Of a stretch of 64,000 bases of DNA, positions 47,274 to 55,764 are shown piece after piece. A model generated the notes under the pieces. It did no database searches and had not been told where the DNA came from. It was given only the letters and a program-made list of their open reading frames with translations. The stretch's first letter is position 1, and each line of letters opens with the position of its first letter. The position numbers were made by a program, and so were the translations under genes. Origin of the DNA: a virus; IMG/VR virus record IMGVR_UViG_3300034106_006471, positions 24,925-88,924 of that record, one strand, 5' to 3'.

Positions 47274-48433
47274 AGTATTTTTTCTAATTGAGGAACTATT
47301 TCATTCTTAATTTGATCTATATTCATTTCTCCAATATCATTGGTAGAAATTTTTAATTTATATATATTATAAATTTTTTGACATTTACTAGCAATAGTTT
47401 CGGATGCTTTAAGTCCAGCTTCATCGTTGTCCATTGCTACAATAATAGTCATAGCTCCACTAGTGTCTAGAAGCATTTTTTGATTATTAGATAAATTTGT
47501 TCCAAAAAGAGCTACAGAATTATGAATTCCTGCTTCTTCTAATTTCCAAACATTTCCTGGACTCTCTACAAGAATAACAGAGTGACTGGTTTTAATAAAT
47601 TCTTTAGCAAACCAGAAATTGTATAGATTGTCTTGTGATTTAAAATTAAAGCTATGTTTCCATTTACTATATTTATATAAATCTTCTTTATTTGGACATT
47701 CTCCATCATGATAATGATCGCACTCGTTACATTTATTACATAAACTTCTGCCTGAGCAGCCAATCATATATTTATATCCGTAGTCATAAACAGGAACCAC
47801 TGCCCTGCCTGACATTTCTTTATTGGAAATTAAACAATCCCCTACATCATATTTATCTAAAATTTCAGAAGAGAATCCTCTATCTAAAAAATATTGTGAT
47901 GGTATTTTTAATAAATTTCTCACTGATGATCTTAAAATACCTTTAAGGGATTTATCTTTGACTGTGTTATTGGTTGTTATAGTCTCTATAGTATTGGCGA
48001 AGTTATTTTTTTCTATATGCTTTTTATCTACTTTAATATCTGATAGTCTTTGATTTAGAAATTTTTCAGCAAATTTTATAGTCTCATCAAATGAATATGA
48101 TTTATCTCCGTTTTGTTTCCAACCAAAATCTTGGTGAGACAGTACCCCTCTAATAAATCCTAGAATAGAAGATTTAAATATCTCTTCACATCCATGCGAT
48201 CTACATTTCCAATTACCTCTATACTTATCTCCTTCTGGATATAAATTAAACGCAGAGGAATTATCTCCACCATGTATCGGACAACTCATAGTTATAAGTT
48301 TTCCGGCTCTTTTGTATTCTATATCAAAAAAAGATAATAATTCATCTATTTTATCACATAATCTATCTGATAAAATTTTAAGCTTATTTTGATTATGAGA
48401 ACGAGATTTGGTTTGCTTCATCATTGTTGTCAT
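47270..48433 (-). CDS. DnaG-like primase (zinc-binding domain and TOPRIM)
   Basis: About 387 aa from ATG 48433 (TTG 48436 and ATGs at 48424 and 48421 are also in frame). The N-terminal zinc domain has CPIHGGDNS and CRSHGC (about 50-80). A basic region and a second Cys cluster (CNKCNECDHYHDGECPN, about 230-250) follow. The TOPRIM part has VILVESPGNVWKLEEAG (about 286-303) and AMDNDEAG (about 331-338). This layout is that of phage primases that work with DnaB. The start lies inside the end of the helicase gene. Confidence 0.88.
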   Translation of the reverse strand: MTTMMKQTKSRSHNQNKLKILSDRLCDKIDELLSFFDIEYKRAGKLITMSCPIHGGDNSSAFNLYPEGDKYRGNWKCRSHGCEEIFKSSILGFIRGVLSHQDFGWKQNGDKSYSFDETIKFAEKFLNQRLSDIKVDKKHIEKNNFANTIETITTNNTVKDKSLKGILRSSVRNLLKIPSQYFLDRGFSSEILDKYDVGDCLISNKEMSGRAVVPVYDYGYKYMIGCSGRSLCNKCNECDHYHDGECPNKEDLYKYSKWKHSFNFKSQDNLYNFWFAKEFIKTSHSVILVESPGNVWKLEEAGIHNSVALFGTNLSNNQKMLLDTSGAMTIIVAMDNDEAGLKASETIASKCQKIYNIYKLKISTNDIGEMNIDQIKNEIVPQLEKIL

Positions 48434-49853
48434 CAATTATAAATCCATCTTTACGTTTAGAACTTTTGTGAGATATTTCCAACTTAGTTTGACCCTCAGT
48501 AATTTTCGCACACCAACCTTTCATATGAAAATTAATATAATCATTATCATCCAATCCTGCTCCATGACGACTAATAAGAGGAATTAATTTTCTATTGCCA
48601 GATTCTCCAGCATCTTCTGCTATTTCTTCATCACTTTTTCTTTTGAAAATACTAAAATTGCTACATAGCCATATAATACGATCAGATCCGCTAGCAGTAT
48701 CTGTGCTTTCTTTACTTATACCATCCCTATTAAGCTGTATAAAAGATAGTATTGGTAATTGGTATTTTACAGCAAAGTTGTGAAGTGCTGTCATCATAAA
48801 CCCTAATACTTGATATTCTTTCATATCTTGAGAAATCCCATTACTATCCATTAGTTTGAGATAATCATAGATTATTAAACAATCTTTCGCTGTTCCGTCT
48901 GAGTTTGTTCCAACGCTTTTATGTATCCATCTTTTCATTAGGCTCAATTGCTCATCAAAAGCTTTGCCGGCTATAGACTTATAATAAATTGGCATTTTAT
49001 TAAGATTTTTACTAGCTTCTTTAATTTTTTCATGCTGGTTGGGGGACTCTGCAAATTTTCCTGTTTCGATTTTATTAATTTCTATTTCCGTCATCATAGC
49101 TAATAATCTATGTATATGATCTTTGCTATTCATTTCTGTATCCATATTTAGAACAGGTATTCCTAATTTACCAGCCACATGCAAACTAACATTGTCGCAC
49201 CACAAACTTTTACCAACTTTTGGCCTAGCGGCTATTACGTTGATTGTTCCTTTTCTGAAGCCTCCTCCTATAGATTGATCGTATATTGGATACCCACTAG
49301 AAATTCCCATTTGCTGAATAGGATTATCTATTAAGTATTGAACATAGGATTCTGCATCTTTACCAAGCACAGTTGGTTCATTATCGCTACTAAGATTAGC
49401 TCCAAAATCGAATAAACTCTCTTCAGCAATACCTAAAATAGAAGATATAGGCTCAGATCCGGTAACATCTAGTAATTTTTCTTGAGCATTCTCTAATTCT
49501 TTATGGAGAGATCTTGCTATTTGTAGTTTTTTTATTTTAATAGCAAATTTTTTAATATTGTTTATGTCTGCCGGAAAATCTTTAATAGCCTTAAGATGCT
49601 GGGCTTCTTCTTTTTTTTGTAAAATATGACCAACACCCAGTTCTTGAGCAGCAGAGTATATGGATGCTATGTCTATTAATTTGGTATCTTCTTTATCAAA
49701 GATATGTTTTATACAATTAAAAATGATTTGATTACTATCTATAGTAAAAGTATCATTATTAATTAAATCATTAACTTCTAGATAAGCTGTATCTCCATAT
49801 TGCAAAATACAACTTAGAACAGCTCTTTCAGCTGATGGATCACATAAAATCAT
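48393..49853 (-). CDS. dnaB: Replicative DnaB-like helicase
   Basis: 486 aa. The N-terminal helical domain begins CDPSAERAVLSCILQYGD, a DnaB hallmark. The RecA-like core has GISSGYPIYDQSIGGGFRKG, Walker A ARPKVGKSLW (about 210-218), LNMDTEMNSKDHIHRL, and DCLIIYDYLKLM as Walker B, followed by LSFIQLNRDG and SDRIIW. It unwinds DNA at the fork and is followed by the primase gene with overlap, as in many phages. The acidic C-terminal tail (DDNNDEAN) may bind other replisome parts. Confidence 0.93.
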   Translation of the reverse strand: MILCDPSAERAVLSCILQYGDTAYLEVNDLINNDTFTIDSNQIIFNCIKHIFDKEDTKLIDIASIYSAAQELGVGHILQKKEEAQHLKAIKDFPADINNIKKFAIKIKKLQIARSLHKELENAQEKLLDVTGSEPISSILGIAEESLFDFGANLSSDNEPTVLGKDAESYVQYLIDNPIQQMGISSGYPIYDQSIGGGFRKGTINVIAARPKVGKSLWCDNVSLHVAGKLGIPVLNMDTEMNSKDHIHRLLAMMTEIEINKIETGKFAESPNQHEKIKEASKNLNKMPIYYKSIAGKAFDEQLSLMKRWIHKSVGTNSDGTAKDCLIIYDYLKLMDSNGISQDMKEYQVLGFMMTALHNFAVKYQLPILSFIQLNRDGISKESTDTASGSDRIIWLCSNFSIFKRKSDEEIAEDAGESGNRKLIPLISRHGAGLDDNDYINFHMKGWCAKITEGQTKLEISHKSSKRKDGFIIDDNNDEANQISFS

Positions 49854-49855
49854 AA

Positions 49856-50251
49856 TTAGCCTGGAACCTTAGCACATTTATTGCATTTATATCTATTTGG
49901 CGCTTCATGAACCAATACAGGATTAACCGACTCTTTTCTGCCACAAACTCTACAAATAACATTTATATATTCAAAGTCTCTTGATCTTTGAGTGGGGGGA
50001 TATTTAATTAAAAGCTGATCTATTTTTGAATCATCTTTATGCATATTATGCTCTGGCATGGCATCGAATTTATTATATGAAGAGACTCCGTCCTTGGAAC
50101 TCTTCTTTTTTTGTGGATTCGCCCCTTTTCTTTTTTTTGTTTTTGGTGTTTCTGTATCTGCTAATTCTACATTTTCGGGATGGTTTGCATCCGTAAGTCC
50201 TCTCTGTAGTATAGTTATTAACTGTCTAATATCGTCATTATTAAGAGACAT
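49856..50251 (-). CDS. Small basic zinc-ribbon protein upstream of helicase
   Basis: 131 aa. AAAGGTG precedes the ATG. The middle is Lys-rich (TKKRKGANPQKKKSSK); YNKFDAMPEHNMHKDD is a conserved-looking helix; the C-terminus has ICRVCGRKE and YKCNKCAK, a zinc ribbon. Position next to dnaB and the basic region suggest nucleic-acid binding in replication, perhaps as a loader or regulator, but this is inference. Confidence 0.55.
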   Translation of the reverse strand: MSLNNDDIRQLITILQRGLTDANHPENVELADTETPKTKKRKGANPQKKKSSKDGVSSYNKFDAMPEHNMHKDDSKIDQLLIKYPPTQRSRDFEYINVICRVCGRKESVNPVLVHEAPNRYKCNKCAKVPG

Positions 50252-50732
50252 GTTTCACCTTTGTTTTTTGAATGGCTAAAACAACATCAGAGAGATTTTT
50301 TATATTATTTGCTAAATATGATAATCTATCCATTCTTTGTTTAGCATATTTTTTAATTTGATTAATATTATTAGCTTTATCGTTATGTTTAATTGCTTGT
50401 ATAGACTTCTCTATATAGCCATATCCTTTATAATTATTAATATCGTCAGCAATAACCTCTTTGATTGACTCTTCTGCCCAATTATATCTTGCTATTTCTC
50501 TATTAAGGTTTCTTTGTATATGAAAAGCAAATTGCATTAATCTATATGATATTTGAGCACAATCTTCCGGATTTAATTTTTCAATAATATCTCTATTCAT
50601 AGTTAAATATTGATTAATTTCATCAGATGCAATACCTACATCAGATTTATACAAAGGAATAGCCAATGATGTTTCATATTCATCTAGAATTTTATCCCAA
50701 TGTTGTAATTCTTCTTTTGCTGATTTATTCAT
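50241..50732 (-). CDS. Helical hypothetical protein
   Basis: 163 aa from ATG 50732, which overlaps the upstream stop as ATGA. The protein is almost entirely helical with charged residues (NREIARYNWAEESIKEVIAD, QRMDRLSYLANNIKNLS). It has no recognised motif. Its last 11 nt overlap the zinc-ribbon gene. It lies between RecA/nuclease and helicase genes, so a role in replication or recombination is possible. Confidence 0.55.
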   Translation of the reverse strand: MNKSAKEELQHWDKILDEYETSLAIPLYKSDVGIASDEINQYLTMNRDIIEKLNPEDCAQISYRLMQFAFHIQRNLNREIARYNWAEESIKEVIADDINNYKGYGYIEKSIQAIKHNDKANNINQIKKYAKQRMDRLSYLANNIKNLSDVVLAIQKTKVKHVS

Positions 50733-51133
50733 TGTATTATCTTTTCTTTCCACTGATCTATTGATGTATTATAAGACAGATCTATATATTTAATATTATT
50801 AATTTCACACCATTCTTTTTTATCAGCATCTCTTTTTTTACTTTTAATAAAGTTCATAATGTTATTATGATAAAATGATACAAATTTAAAATGCTGTTCG
50901 CCATGTGTTTCTATGCATGTTTTTATTAATGGAAGATAAAAATCTAAATATAAGGTTTCGGATTTTCTGGGGTTAATGGGAACTTCTTCTAAAATTTGTA
51001 GAGTAGGAAATAATTCCAATAGTAAGTCTCTAGCTTGTATATGTAAAGAGGACTTGTTTTGTAATTTACCTTTGGCGATATAGCCTTTTAGATTCCAATC
51101 GCTGTAGTTTCCATCAAGGTCTACAACTTTCAT
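50729..51133 (-). CDS. Small Vsr-like (PD-(D/E)XK) nuclease
   Basis: 134 aa. YLDFYLPLI (about 60-68) and CIETHGEQHF (about 73-82) carry the metal-binding Asp and the Glu ... His pattern of Vsr-type nucleases. FIKSKKRDADKKEWCEIN and KYIDLSY follow as in that fold. There is no NUMOD or helix-turn-helix region, and it is embedded between recA and replication genes with 4-nt overlaps. I infer a resident repair or recombination nuclease rather than a mobile one. Confidence 0.6.
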   Translation of the reverse strand: MKVVDLDGNYSDWNLKGYIAKGKLQNKSSLHIQARDLLLELFPTLQILEEVPINPRKSETLYLDFYLPLIKTCIETHGEQHFKFVSFYHNNIMNFIKSKKRDADKKEWCEINNIKYIDLSYNTSIDQWKEKIIQ

Positions 51134-52146
51134 TTTACTCCCAATATTCCTTTAACTTCTTTTACTATTTTTGCATAAGCCTCTTTATTTTCCATTAGAT
51201 ATGCTCTAACTTTTTCTGTTCCTTGAAATTTAGGCTTGTCGTCTAATACATTAATAGTGTACCACGCTCCACCCTTTGCTATTACTCCAAAATCTGAAGC
51301 AAGATTAATAATTTCTGTATATTTATCAATACCTTGGCCGTATCTGATGTATGAGGTAGTAGTGGCTCCTGGTGGCCCTAGTGCTGAACACATAACTTGC
51401 CATTCAACTTCTTGACCAATTTGAATATTATCTGATCCTTGTAGCCATGGACTAAATTTTTTAACTCTTAATTTTACATCTGTTTGATATGCTATAGCTT
51501 GACCACTTTTTTCTTTAAATTCTGCTCCGTATCCTGTTGGATTACCCATTAAGTGAGTAATTCCAATAACTATATTTTTATTTACAGGAATAACGTTTGC
51601 TACTTTTCTACAGAATTTAGCTAATAATTTAGCTCCATCTGCTCTTTGCATTTTATCCATCTCACTTGTAATTTCTGCTTCTGTACATAGTGCAGAATAT
51701 GAGTCTATGATAACAACCGATCCTGGCTCCTGATTGATAATTCTTTCTGCTATTTGTAGATATTCTTCTGCATGTAAAATTTTACCTTCTTGACTTCCTA
51801 TAATATGAAATCTCTCAAGATCAAGATGAGGTATGCCTTCAATATCTCGTTTTTTCAATCTACCTTCTATGTTTAGATAGTACACATGACGACCATCTTT
51901 AAAAGATCCATGAGCATATTGTTTATCTTGAGCTGTCGCAGCAAAGTCTAGAGAGGTACAAGTTTTGCCCGCCTTGGGTTGACCGGTAAAAATTACAAAA
52001 CTTCCTTCTGGTATTCCACCACCCAAAGCTATGTCTAAAGCTGGACTAACAGGAATTGTTAAAACCTTTTTATCTATTAAAGCATTACCAGATAAAATAA
52101 TTTCGTCACCAAATTGTTTGATAACGTCGTCTTTAAGCTTCGTCAT
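51130..52146 (-). CDS. recA: RecA/UvsX-like recombinase
   Basis: 338 aa. Walker A FTGQPKAGKTCTS (about 52-64), Walker B SVVIIDSYSALC, and MDKMQRADGAKLLAKFCRKV as in the monomer-monomer and DNA-binding region. GITHLMGNPTGYGAEFKEKS corresponds to the L1/L2 loop region (RecA-like QxR..iG...G....). It forms filaments on ssDNA and drives strand exchange. It starts with an ATGA overlap after a small hypothetical gene and runs into the Vsr-like nuclease. Confidence 0.9.
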   Translation of the reverse strand: MTKLKDDVIKQFGDEIILSGNALIDKKVLTIPVSPALDIALGGGIPEGSFVIFTGQPKAGKTCTSLDFAATAQDKQYAHGSFKDGRHVYYLNIEGRLKKRDIEGIPHLDLERFHIIGSQEGKILHAEEYLQIAERIINQEPGSVVIIDSYSALCTEAEITSEMDKMQRADGAKLLAKFCRKVANVIPVNKNIVIGITHLMGNPTGYGAEFKEKSGQAIAYQTDVKLRVKKFSPWLQGSDNIQIGQEVEWQVMCSALGPPGATTTSYIRYGQGIDKYTEIINLASDFGVIAKGGAWYTINVLDDKPKFQGTEKVRAYLMENKEAYAKIVKEVKGILGVK

Positions 52147-52559
52147 TCTAGATCCTTTAGTTTAGATATAATATTATTAGACGGAATATGTTTACGAAAA
52201 TCTGTTTTTTCTGTTCGATCAAACTCTTTTGAGAGTGTTTTATTCTTTTTTTTGTTAGCTTCTGAGATTTCTTCTATAATAGGTTTCAAAAAGGGTGCTC
52301 GCAAAGAATAAATTTTTTGACCCCTAGCATCCCTCAAAGCTCCAATAATATCCTCAGCGTCGTACGATTTCAGCAGCTTAATGGATGACGCTATCTGATC
52401 CTTATAGAATTTACTCCAATAAGGAGTTGTCCAAAATCTGTAATGTAAATCTTTTTTATCTCTTATTGCTTTATGTTCACAAATAATTTCTGTAATATAT
52501 TGTGCTGCTGATACAGTTTTTCCATTAGAGTATTTGGATAAATATTTTTTAGTTATCAT
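52143..52559 (-). CDS. Hypothetical protein upstream of recA
   Basis: 138 aa, basic, helical. VSAAQYITEIICEHKAIRDK and LHYRFWTTPYWSKFYKDQI have no family I can name. The tail is Lys-rich and hydrophilic. ATGA-coupled to recA, so it may be a recombination accessory factor. Confidence 0.5.
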   Translation of the reverse strand: MITKKYLSKYSNGKTVSAAQYITEIICEHKAIRDKKDLHYRFWTTPYWSKFYKDQIASSIKLLKSYDAEDIIGALRDARGQKIYSLRAPFLKPIIEEISEANKKKNKTLSKEFDRTEKTDFRKHIPSNNIISKLKDLE

Positions 52560-52890
52560 TCTTTCTTGGCCTAAAAATTACGTCTTCTCTATTTGGCTTA
52601 GACGAGGTTCTACTTCGCATAGCATCATGTTTTTCTGAAGCCTCTTTTGTCATAACTGAGACCCCAGAGTTGCCTTTGCCAGCCGTTTTATTTATCATAA
52701 GGTTTGGCGGCTGAGATACTGGTTCGGATCCAGTTTTAACTGTGTTCTTATTGTTTATATGTGCTTTCTCTATAGCGCTCTTAACCTGTTCTATATTCAG
52801 GTTAAGTTCACCAGCTATAAAATCCTCATTTTTCCCTTCCTGATACAACCAATTAATAGCATATATATTTGCTTTGCTTAATCTTGACAT
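52549..52890 (-). CDS. Helix-turn-helix-like small protein
   Basis: 113 aa from ATG 52890, with GAGAGG 8 nt upstream, 1 nt after the preceding stop. Residues 1-45 (SKANIYAINWLYQEGKNEDF, LNLNIEQVKSAIEKA) look like a helix-turn-helix. The rest is Ser/Lys/Pro-rich and probably disordered, ending FRPRKNDN. A DNA-binding regulator or adapter is possible. It overlaps the next gene by 11 nt. Confidence 0.5.
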   Translation of the reverse strand: MSRLSKANIYAINWLYQEGKNEDFIAGELNLNIEQVKSAIEKAHINNKNTVKTGSEPVSQPPNLMINKTAGKGNSGVSVMTKEASEKHDAMRSRTSSKPNREDVIFRPRKNDN

Positions 52891-52891
52891 A

Positions 52892-53278
52892 TTAAAAATC
52901 CTCTCTTTCTGCATGATTAATCCATAAGTTATTTGATGTTCTTAAAAAATTAAGATAAAAATCAAAAACTTTTTTAGACACTTCTTTAAATGAATCACTG
53001 TTTGGAATAAATAAATCTATTGGTTTGTTTTTGCCCTTAGCTTCATTTTGAAGATTTGGGTTAAATAGTTTTTTATTATTATCTAGTCTAATTAGATACT
53101 TTGGTTGATTATTATCTTTAAATTTAATTTTTGCTATAACTTTATTATTATTTTCTTCTTTAATTCTAGGGTTATTTTCTTTATCTATGAAGTCTTGAAA
53201 TCCTATTTGACAATAGTAACAATTTTCTTGTATTGATTTTTTAGTATGCGATTGATTATAAATAAAAGATTGATTCAT
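52892..53278 (-). CDS. Hypothetical protein
   Basis: 128 aa. A single CYYC pair near residue 20 may bind metal. KVIAKIKFKDNN and KYLIRLDNNKK suggest beta strands; the C-terminal third is helical. The context is a chain of short overlapping genes. Confidence 0.45.
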   Translation of the reverse strand: MNQSFIYNQSHTKKSIQENCYYCQIGFQDFIDKENNPRIKEENNNKVIAKIKFKDNNQPKYLIRLDNNKKLFNPNLQNEAKGKNKPIDLFIPNSDSFKEVSKKVFDFYLNFLRTSNNLWINHAEREDF

Positions 53279-53652
53279 TTAATTTCCTCTTTATCTTTTG
53301 CGTCTTTATTTGTATCGTGTATAGTATCGATTATTTTTTTTTCTAGATACTCAAAAAAAATTTTCATATAACTATTATAGTCTTTATCTATTGGAACAGG
53401 AATGTGGTAATTTCTAGTAGAGATTTCTCTTGTGCCTGTTGTTTCGCCTTTTTCATTCTGCATTAATACATGTGCATCTATTGTAAAAACTATTTCATGA
53501 GGACAATCCATTAATTTTTTTATTTTTTCTTCTGGTGAATTGTCTAAAGCTTTTTTGGATTCCCAAATTTTATCTATATCTTCTTTTGATAGGCTTGCTA
53601 ATTCTTCTATTTGTTTTTGTAGAATTAGTTTTTCTTCATCTGTTAGGTCCAT
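53275..53652 (-). CDS. Hypothetical acidic protein
   Basis: 125 aa. Helical N-terminus (DEEKLILQKQIEELASLSKE), then a beta-rich middle (HEIVFTIDAHVLMQNEKGE) and a helical, charged C-terminus. No family recognised. It overlaps both neighbours by 4-10 nt. Confidence 0.45.
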   Translation of the reverse strand: MDLTDEEKLILQKQIEELASLSKEDIDKIWESKKALDNSPEEKIKKLMDCPHEIVFTIDAHVLMQNEKGETTGTREISTRNYHIPVPIDKDYNSYMKIFFEYLEKKIIDTIHDTNKDAKDKEEIK

Positions 53653-53990
53653 TTAATTTTTTTTCCTTTTGACATTCTAGTCATTCCTTTTGGCAGCGGT
53701 TTATCCACCTTATTTTCTTTATAATCATTATGTTTTTGATACATATAATTTTTTTCATCCTCACTCATTTTATCTCTATTACGATTTGCTAAATCTCCAA
53801 TAGTTTTAAGTTCATTATCTGATTTTTTAACAGACGCTGCTTGGCTAAGGATATCTCTAGTATATAACCTATAAGTTTCTTTTGAACTGAGACAATATTC
53901 GCATTTTGGTTGAGATTTATAGTCTTTAATATAAAAAAATAATTCGAAATCTTTATTACATTTATCGCAATAATATGAATATGTAGGCAT
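53643..53990 (-). CDS. FmdB-like zinc-ribbon protein
   Basis: 115 aa from ATG 53990, whose A is the last base of the HNH stop (TAATG). PTYSYYCDKCNKDFELFFYI followed by PKCEYC is the FmdB-type zinc ribbon (regulatory-protein family widespread in bacteria and phages). A long helical, Lys-rich tail ends MSKGKKIKWT. Exact function not known for phage members. Confidence 0.7.
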   Translation of the reverse strand: MPTYSYYCDKCNKDFELFFYIKDYKSQPKCEYCLSSKETYRLYTRDILSQAASVKKSDNELKTIGDLANRNRDKMSEDEKNYMYQKHNDYKENKVDKPLPKGMTRMSKGKKIKWT

Positions 53991-54580
53991 TATATTAAGT
54001 AAGAATCTGGTAGGTATGAAATCCATTCATCCGGTATACTATCTCTTATTTTATACAGAAGGTGGGTTACTGGCAAGTATTTAATATTTTTATTTGGCTC
54101 AATTGGGAAACTATGTAAATTCATATTGGCCTGTTTTGGTGTTTTATTTCCTTTCTTTCTATTACATCCTATACATGCTGTTACTATATTTGTCCAAGAG
54201 GTAGGTGAACCTTTATTGTAGTCCCATTTTGATTTTGGTATAACATGATCATATGTTAATTCATTATTATTAAATCTTTTATTGCAGTATTGACACGTAA
54301 AATTATCTCGTAAAAAAATATTTTTCCTAGAAAATAAAACGTGTTGTTTATTGATCTTAAAAAATCTTTTAGTTTTTGCTATTGCTGGAACAGGGTGTTT
54401 TTTATTTATTCCTATGATAAAATCATTCTTATAAAAATCGATAATCTCTATGCCATATTTTGGATTATCTTCATACTTAAAACTCCAAACCAGAGCTTTT
54501 TTCCATGTAATAATAGATAATGGAGTATAATCACAATTTAATAATAAACAAAGCTTATGATTGTCCGCTAGCATCTTCAT
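53990..54580 (-). CDS. HNH endonuclease
   Basis: 196 aa. I chose ATG 54580; TTG 54589 and ATG 54574 are in frame. Cys pair FTCQYCNKRF (about 97-106), catalytic block LTYDHVIPKSK with the Asp-His, and Cys pair ACIGCNRKKGNKTP (about 136-149), then W..... The N-terminal domain (LLLNCDYTPLSIITWKKAL) matches a conserved non-catalytic region seen in bacterial and phage HNH proteins of this type. It could be a resident nuclease for packaging or recombination or a mobile element; no NUMOD repeats are seen. It overlaps phoH by 26 nt. Confidence 0.8.
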   Translation of the reverse strand: MKMLADNHKLCLLLNCDYTPLSIITWKKALVWSFKYEDNPKYGIEIIDFYKNDFIIGINKKHPVPAIAKTKRFFKINKQHVLFSRKNIFLRDNFTCQYCNKRFNNNELTYDHVIPKSKWDYNKGSPTSWTNIVTACIGCNRKKGNKTPKQANMNLHSFPIEPNKNIKYLPVTHLLYKIRDSIPDEWISYLPDSYLI

Positions 54581-55289
54581 AAGATTCAATTTTCCCTAAA
54601 ATTTTAGCAATAATTGGATTTCGAACTATATCCACATCTTCCAGTTTTGCTATTCCTACTCCATCAATACCATTTAATAAATTTGATAACGTATAAAAGC
54701 CGCCTTGTAGGTGCCTTGATAGATCTGATTGATTTATGTCGCCTGTCAATACCATTTTGCTATTGCGTCCTATTCTAGTAAGTAACATTTTAATTTGCTC
54801 ATAAGACGCATTCTGACACTCATCTGCTATAATAAAACTTTCATGGAAATTACGACCTCTCATAAAACCAAGAGGAACAACTTCTATTTTATTATTAAGT
54901 TTTAATGATGCATTATATGCCGGCCCTATAAAATAGTTTATTTCATCTTCTATAGGAAGTAAATATGGAAATAATTTGGTATTAGCATCTCCTGGTAAAT
55001 ATCCTATTTTTTCACCAGCTTCAACCACCGGTCGTGTTATAATAATTTTTTTTACTTTATTTTCAAGCAAATATTCTAATCCTAAACCAACAGCAATATG
55101 AGTTTTTCCAGATCCAGCTTTTCCTTGACAAAAAGTAATCGTATTTTCTACAATAGTACGTATGTATTCGCTTTGATTATGAGTCCTAGGTTTTAATTTA
55201 TTTTTGCACGACAAAGAAGACTGTTCGTTGGTTTTATCCAAAGAATTAGTAGTTAAATCAATAACTTTATTTTTTTTCTTTTTTCTCAA
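54555..55289 (-). CDS. phoH: PhoH-like ATPase
   Basis: 244 aa. The start is a TTG at 55289 with AAGGA 7 nt upstream; no ATG is in frame nearby. Walker A GKAGSGKTHIAVGLGL (about 56-71), RPVVEAGEKIGYLPGDA, Walker B SFIIADECQNAS, and KMVLTGDINQSD are all PhoH signatures. PhoH genes are frequent in phages, including those from aquatic hosts; the precise role is unclear. Confidence 0.9.
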   Translation of the reverse strand: MRKKKKNKVIDLTTNSLDKTNEQSSLSCKNKLKPRTHNQSEYIRTIVENTITFCQGKAGSGKTHIAVGLGLEYLLENKVKKIIITRPVVEAGEKIGYLPGDANTKLFPYLLPIEDEINYFIGPAYNASLKLNNKIEVVPLGFMRGRNFHESFIIADECQNASYEQIKMLLTRIGRNSKMVLTGDINQSDLSRHLQGGFYTLSNLLNGIDGVGIAKLEDVDIVRNPIIAKILGKIESYEDASGQS

Positions 55290-55338
55290 TGCATAATCCT
55301 TATAGTGGTATTATGTATGCTCTACTATATACACCATA
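55290..55338 (-). other. Intergenic region upstream of phoH with shared 10-mer
   Basis: The - strand carries ATGGTGTATA (55337-55328), which recurs exactly in the gap upstream of the holin-like gene (62682-62673). It could be part of a promoter, but no -35 box stands out. Confidence 0.25.
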
Positions 55339-55764
55339 TTAAGAATTATCACTAGATCCAAATCCTTTATTTCCTCTTACAGTTGTGGACAATTCATCAA
55401 CTTCCTCAAAAGGAAAATTAAAATGCTGTTCAATTATCAATTGAGCAATTTTGTCTCCATATGTTACTTCAAAATCTTTTTCTGGATCTGTATTATGTAA
55501 AACTACTTTAATTTCACCACGATATGAACTATCGCAAACTCCCGCTAAAACATCGATTCCATTTTTTACCGCTAGTCCAGACCTAGGAGCAATTCTTGCA
55601 TAAAAACCTTCGGGAACTTGTATACGAATTCCTGTACCAATTAATTTGCGAGATAATGGAGGGATCGTTGTTTCTTCAACAGCATACAGGTCTGCTCCAG
55701 CGTCAGTAGAGTTGTTTCTTTTTGGAGTTATAGCTAGTTCGTGTATCTTTTGAATTTTAATCAT
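55339..55764 (-). CDS. dut: dUTPase
   Basis: 141 aa, the usual trimeric dUTPase length. All five motifs are visible: STDAGADLYA (1), PRSGLAVKNG (2), GVCDSSYRGEIKV (3, with the catalytic Asp), DKIAQLII (4) and RGNKGFGSSD (5). It hydrolyses dUTP to dUMP and PPi, keeping uracil out of DNA and supplying dUMP. The ATG directly follows the nrdA stop. Confidence 0.97.
   Translation of the reverse strand: MIKIQKIHELAITPKRNNSTDAGADLYAVEETTIPPLSRKLIGTGIRIQVPEGFYARIAPRSGLAVKNGIDVLAGVCDSSYRGEIKVVLHNTDPEKDFEVTYGDKIAQLIIEQHFNFPFEEVDELSTTVRGNKGFGSSDNS

Noticed and set aside
54555-54589. Frameshift between phoH and the HNH gene
   Set aside because: Both proteins are complete at the junction; the overlap is an ordinary short gene overlap.
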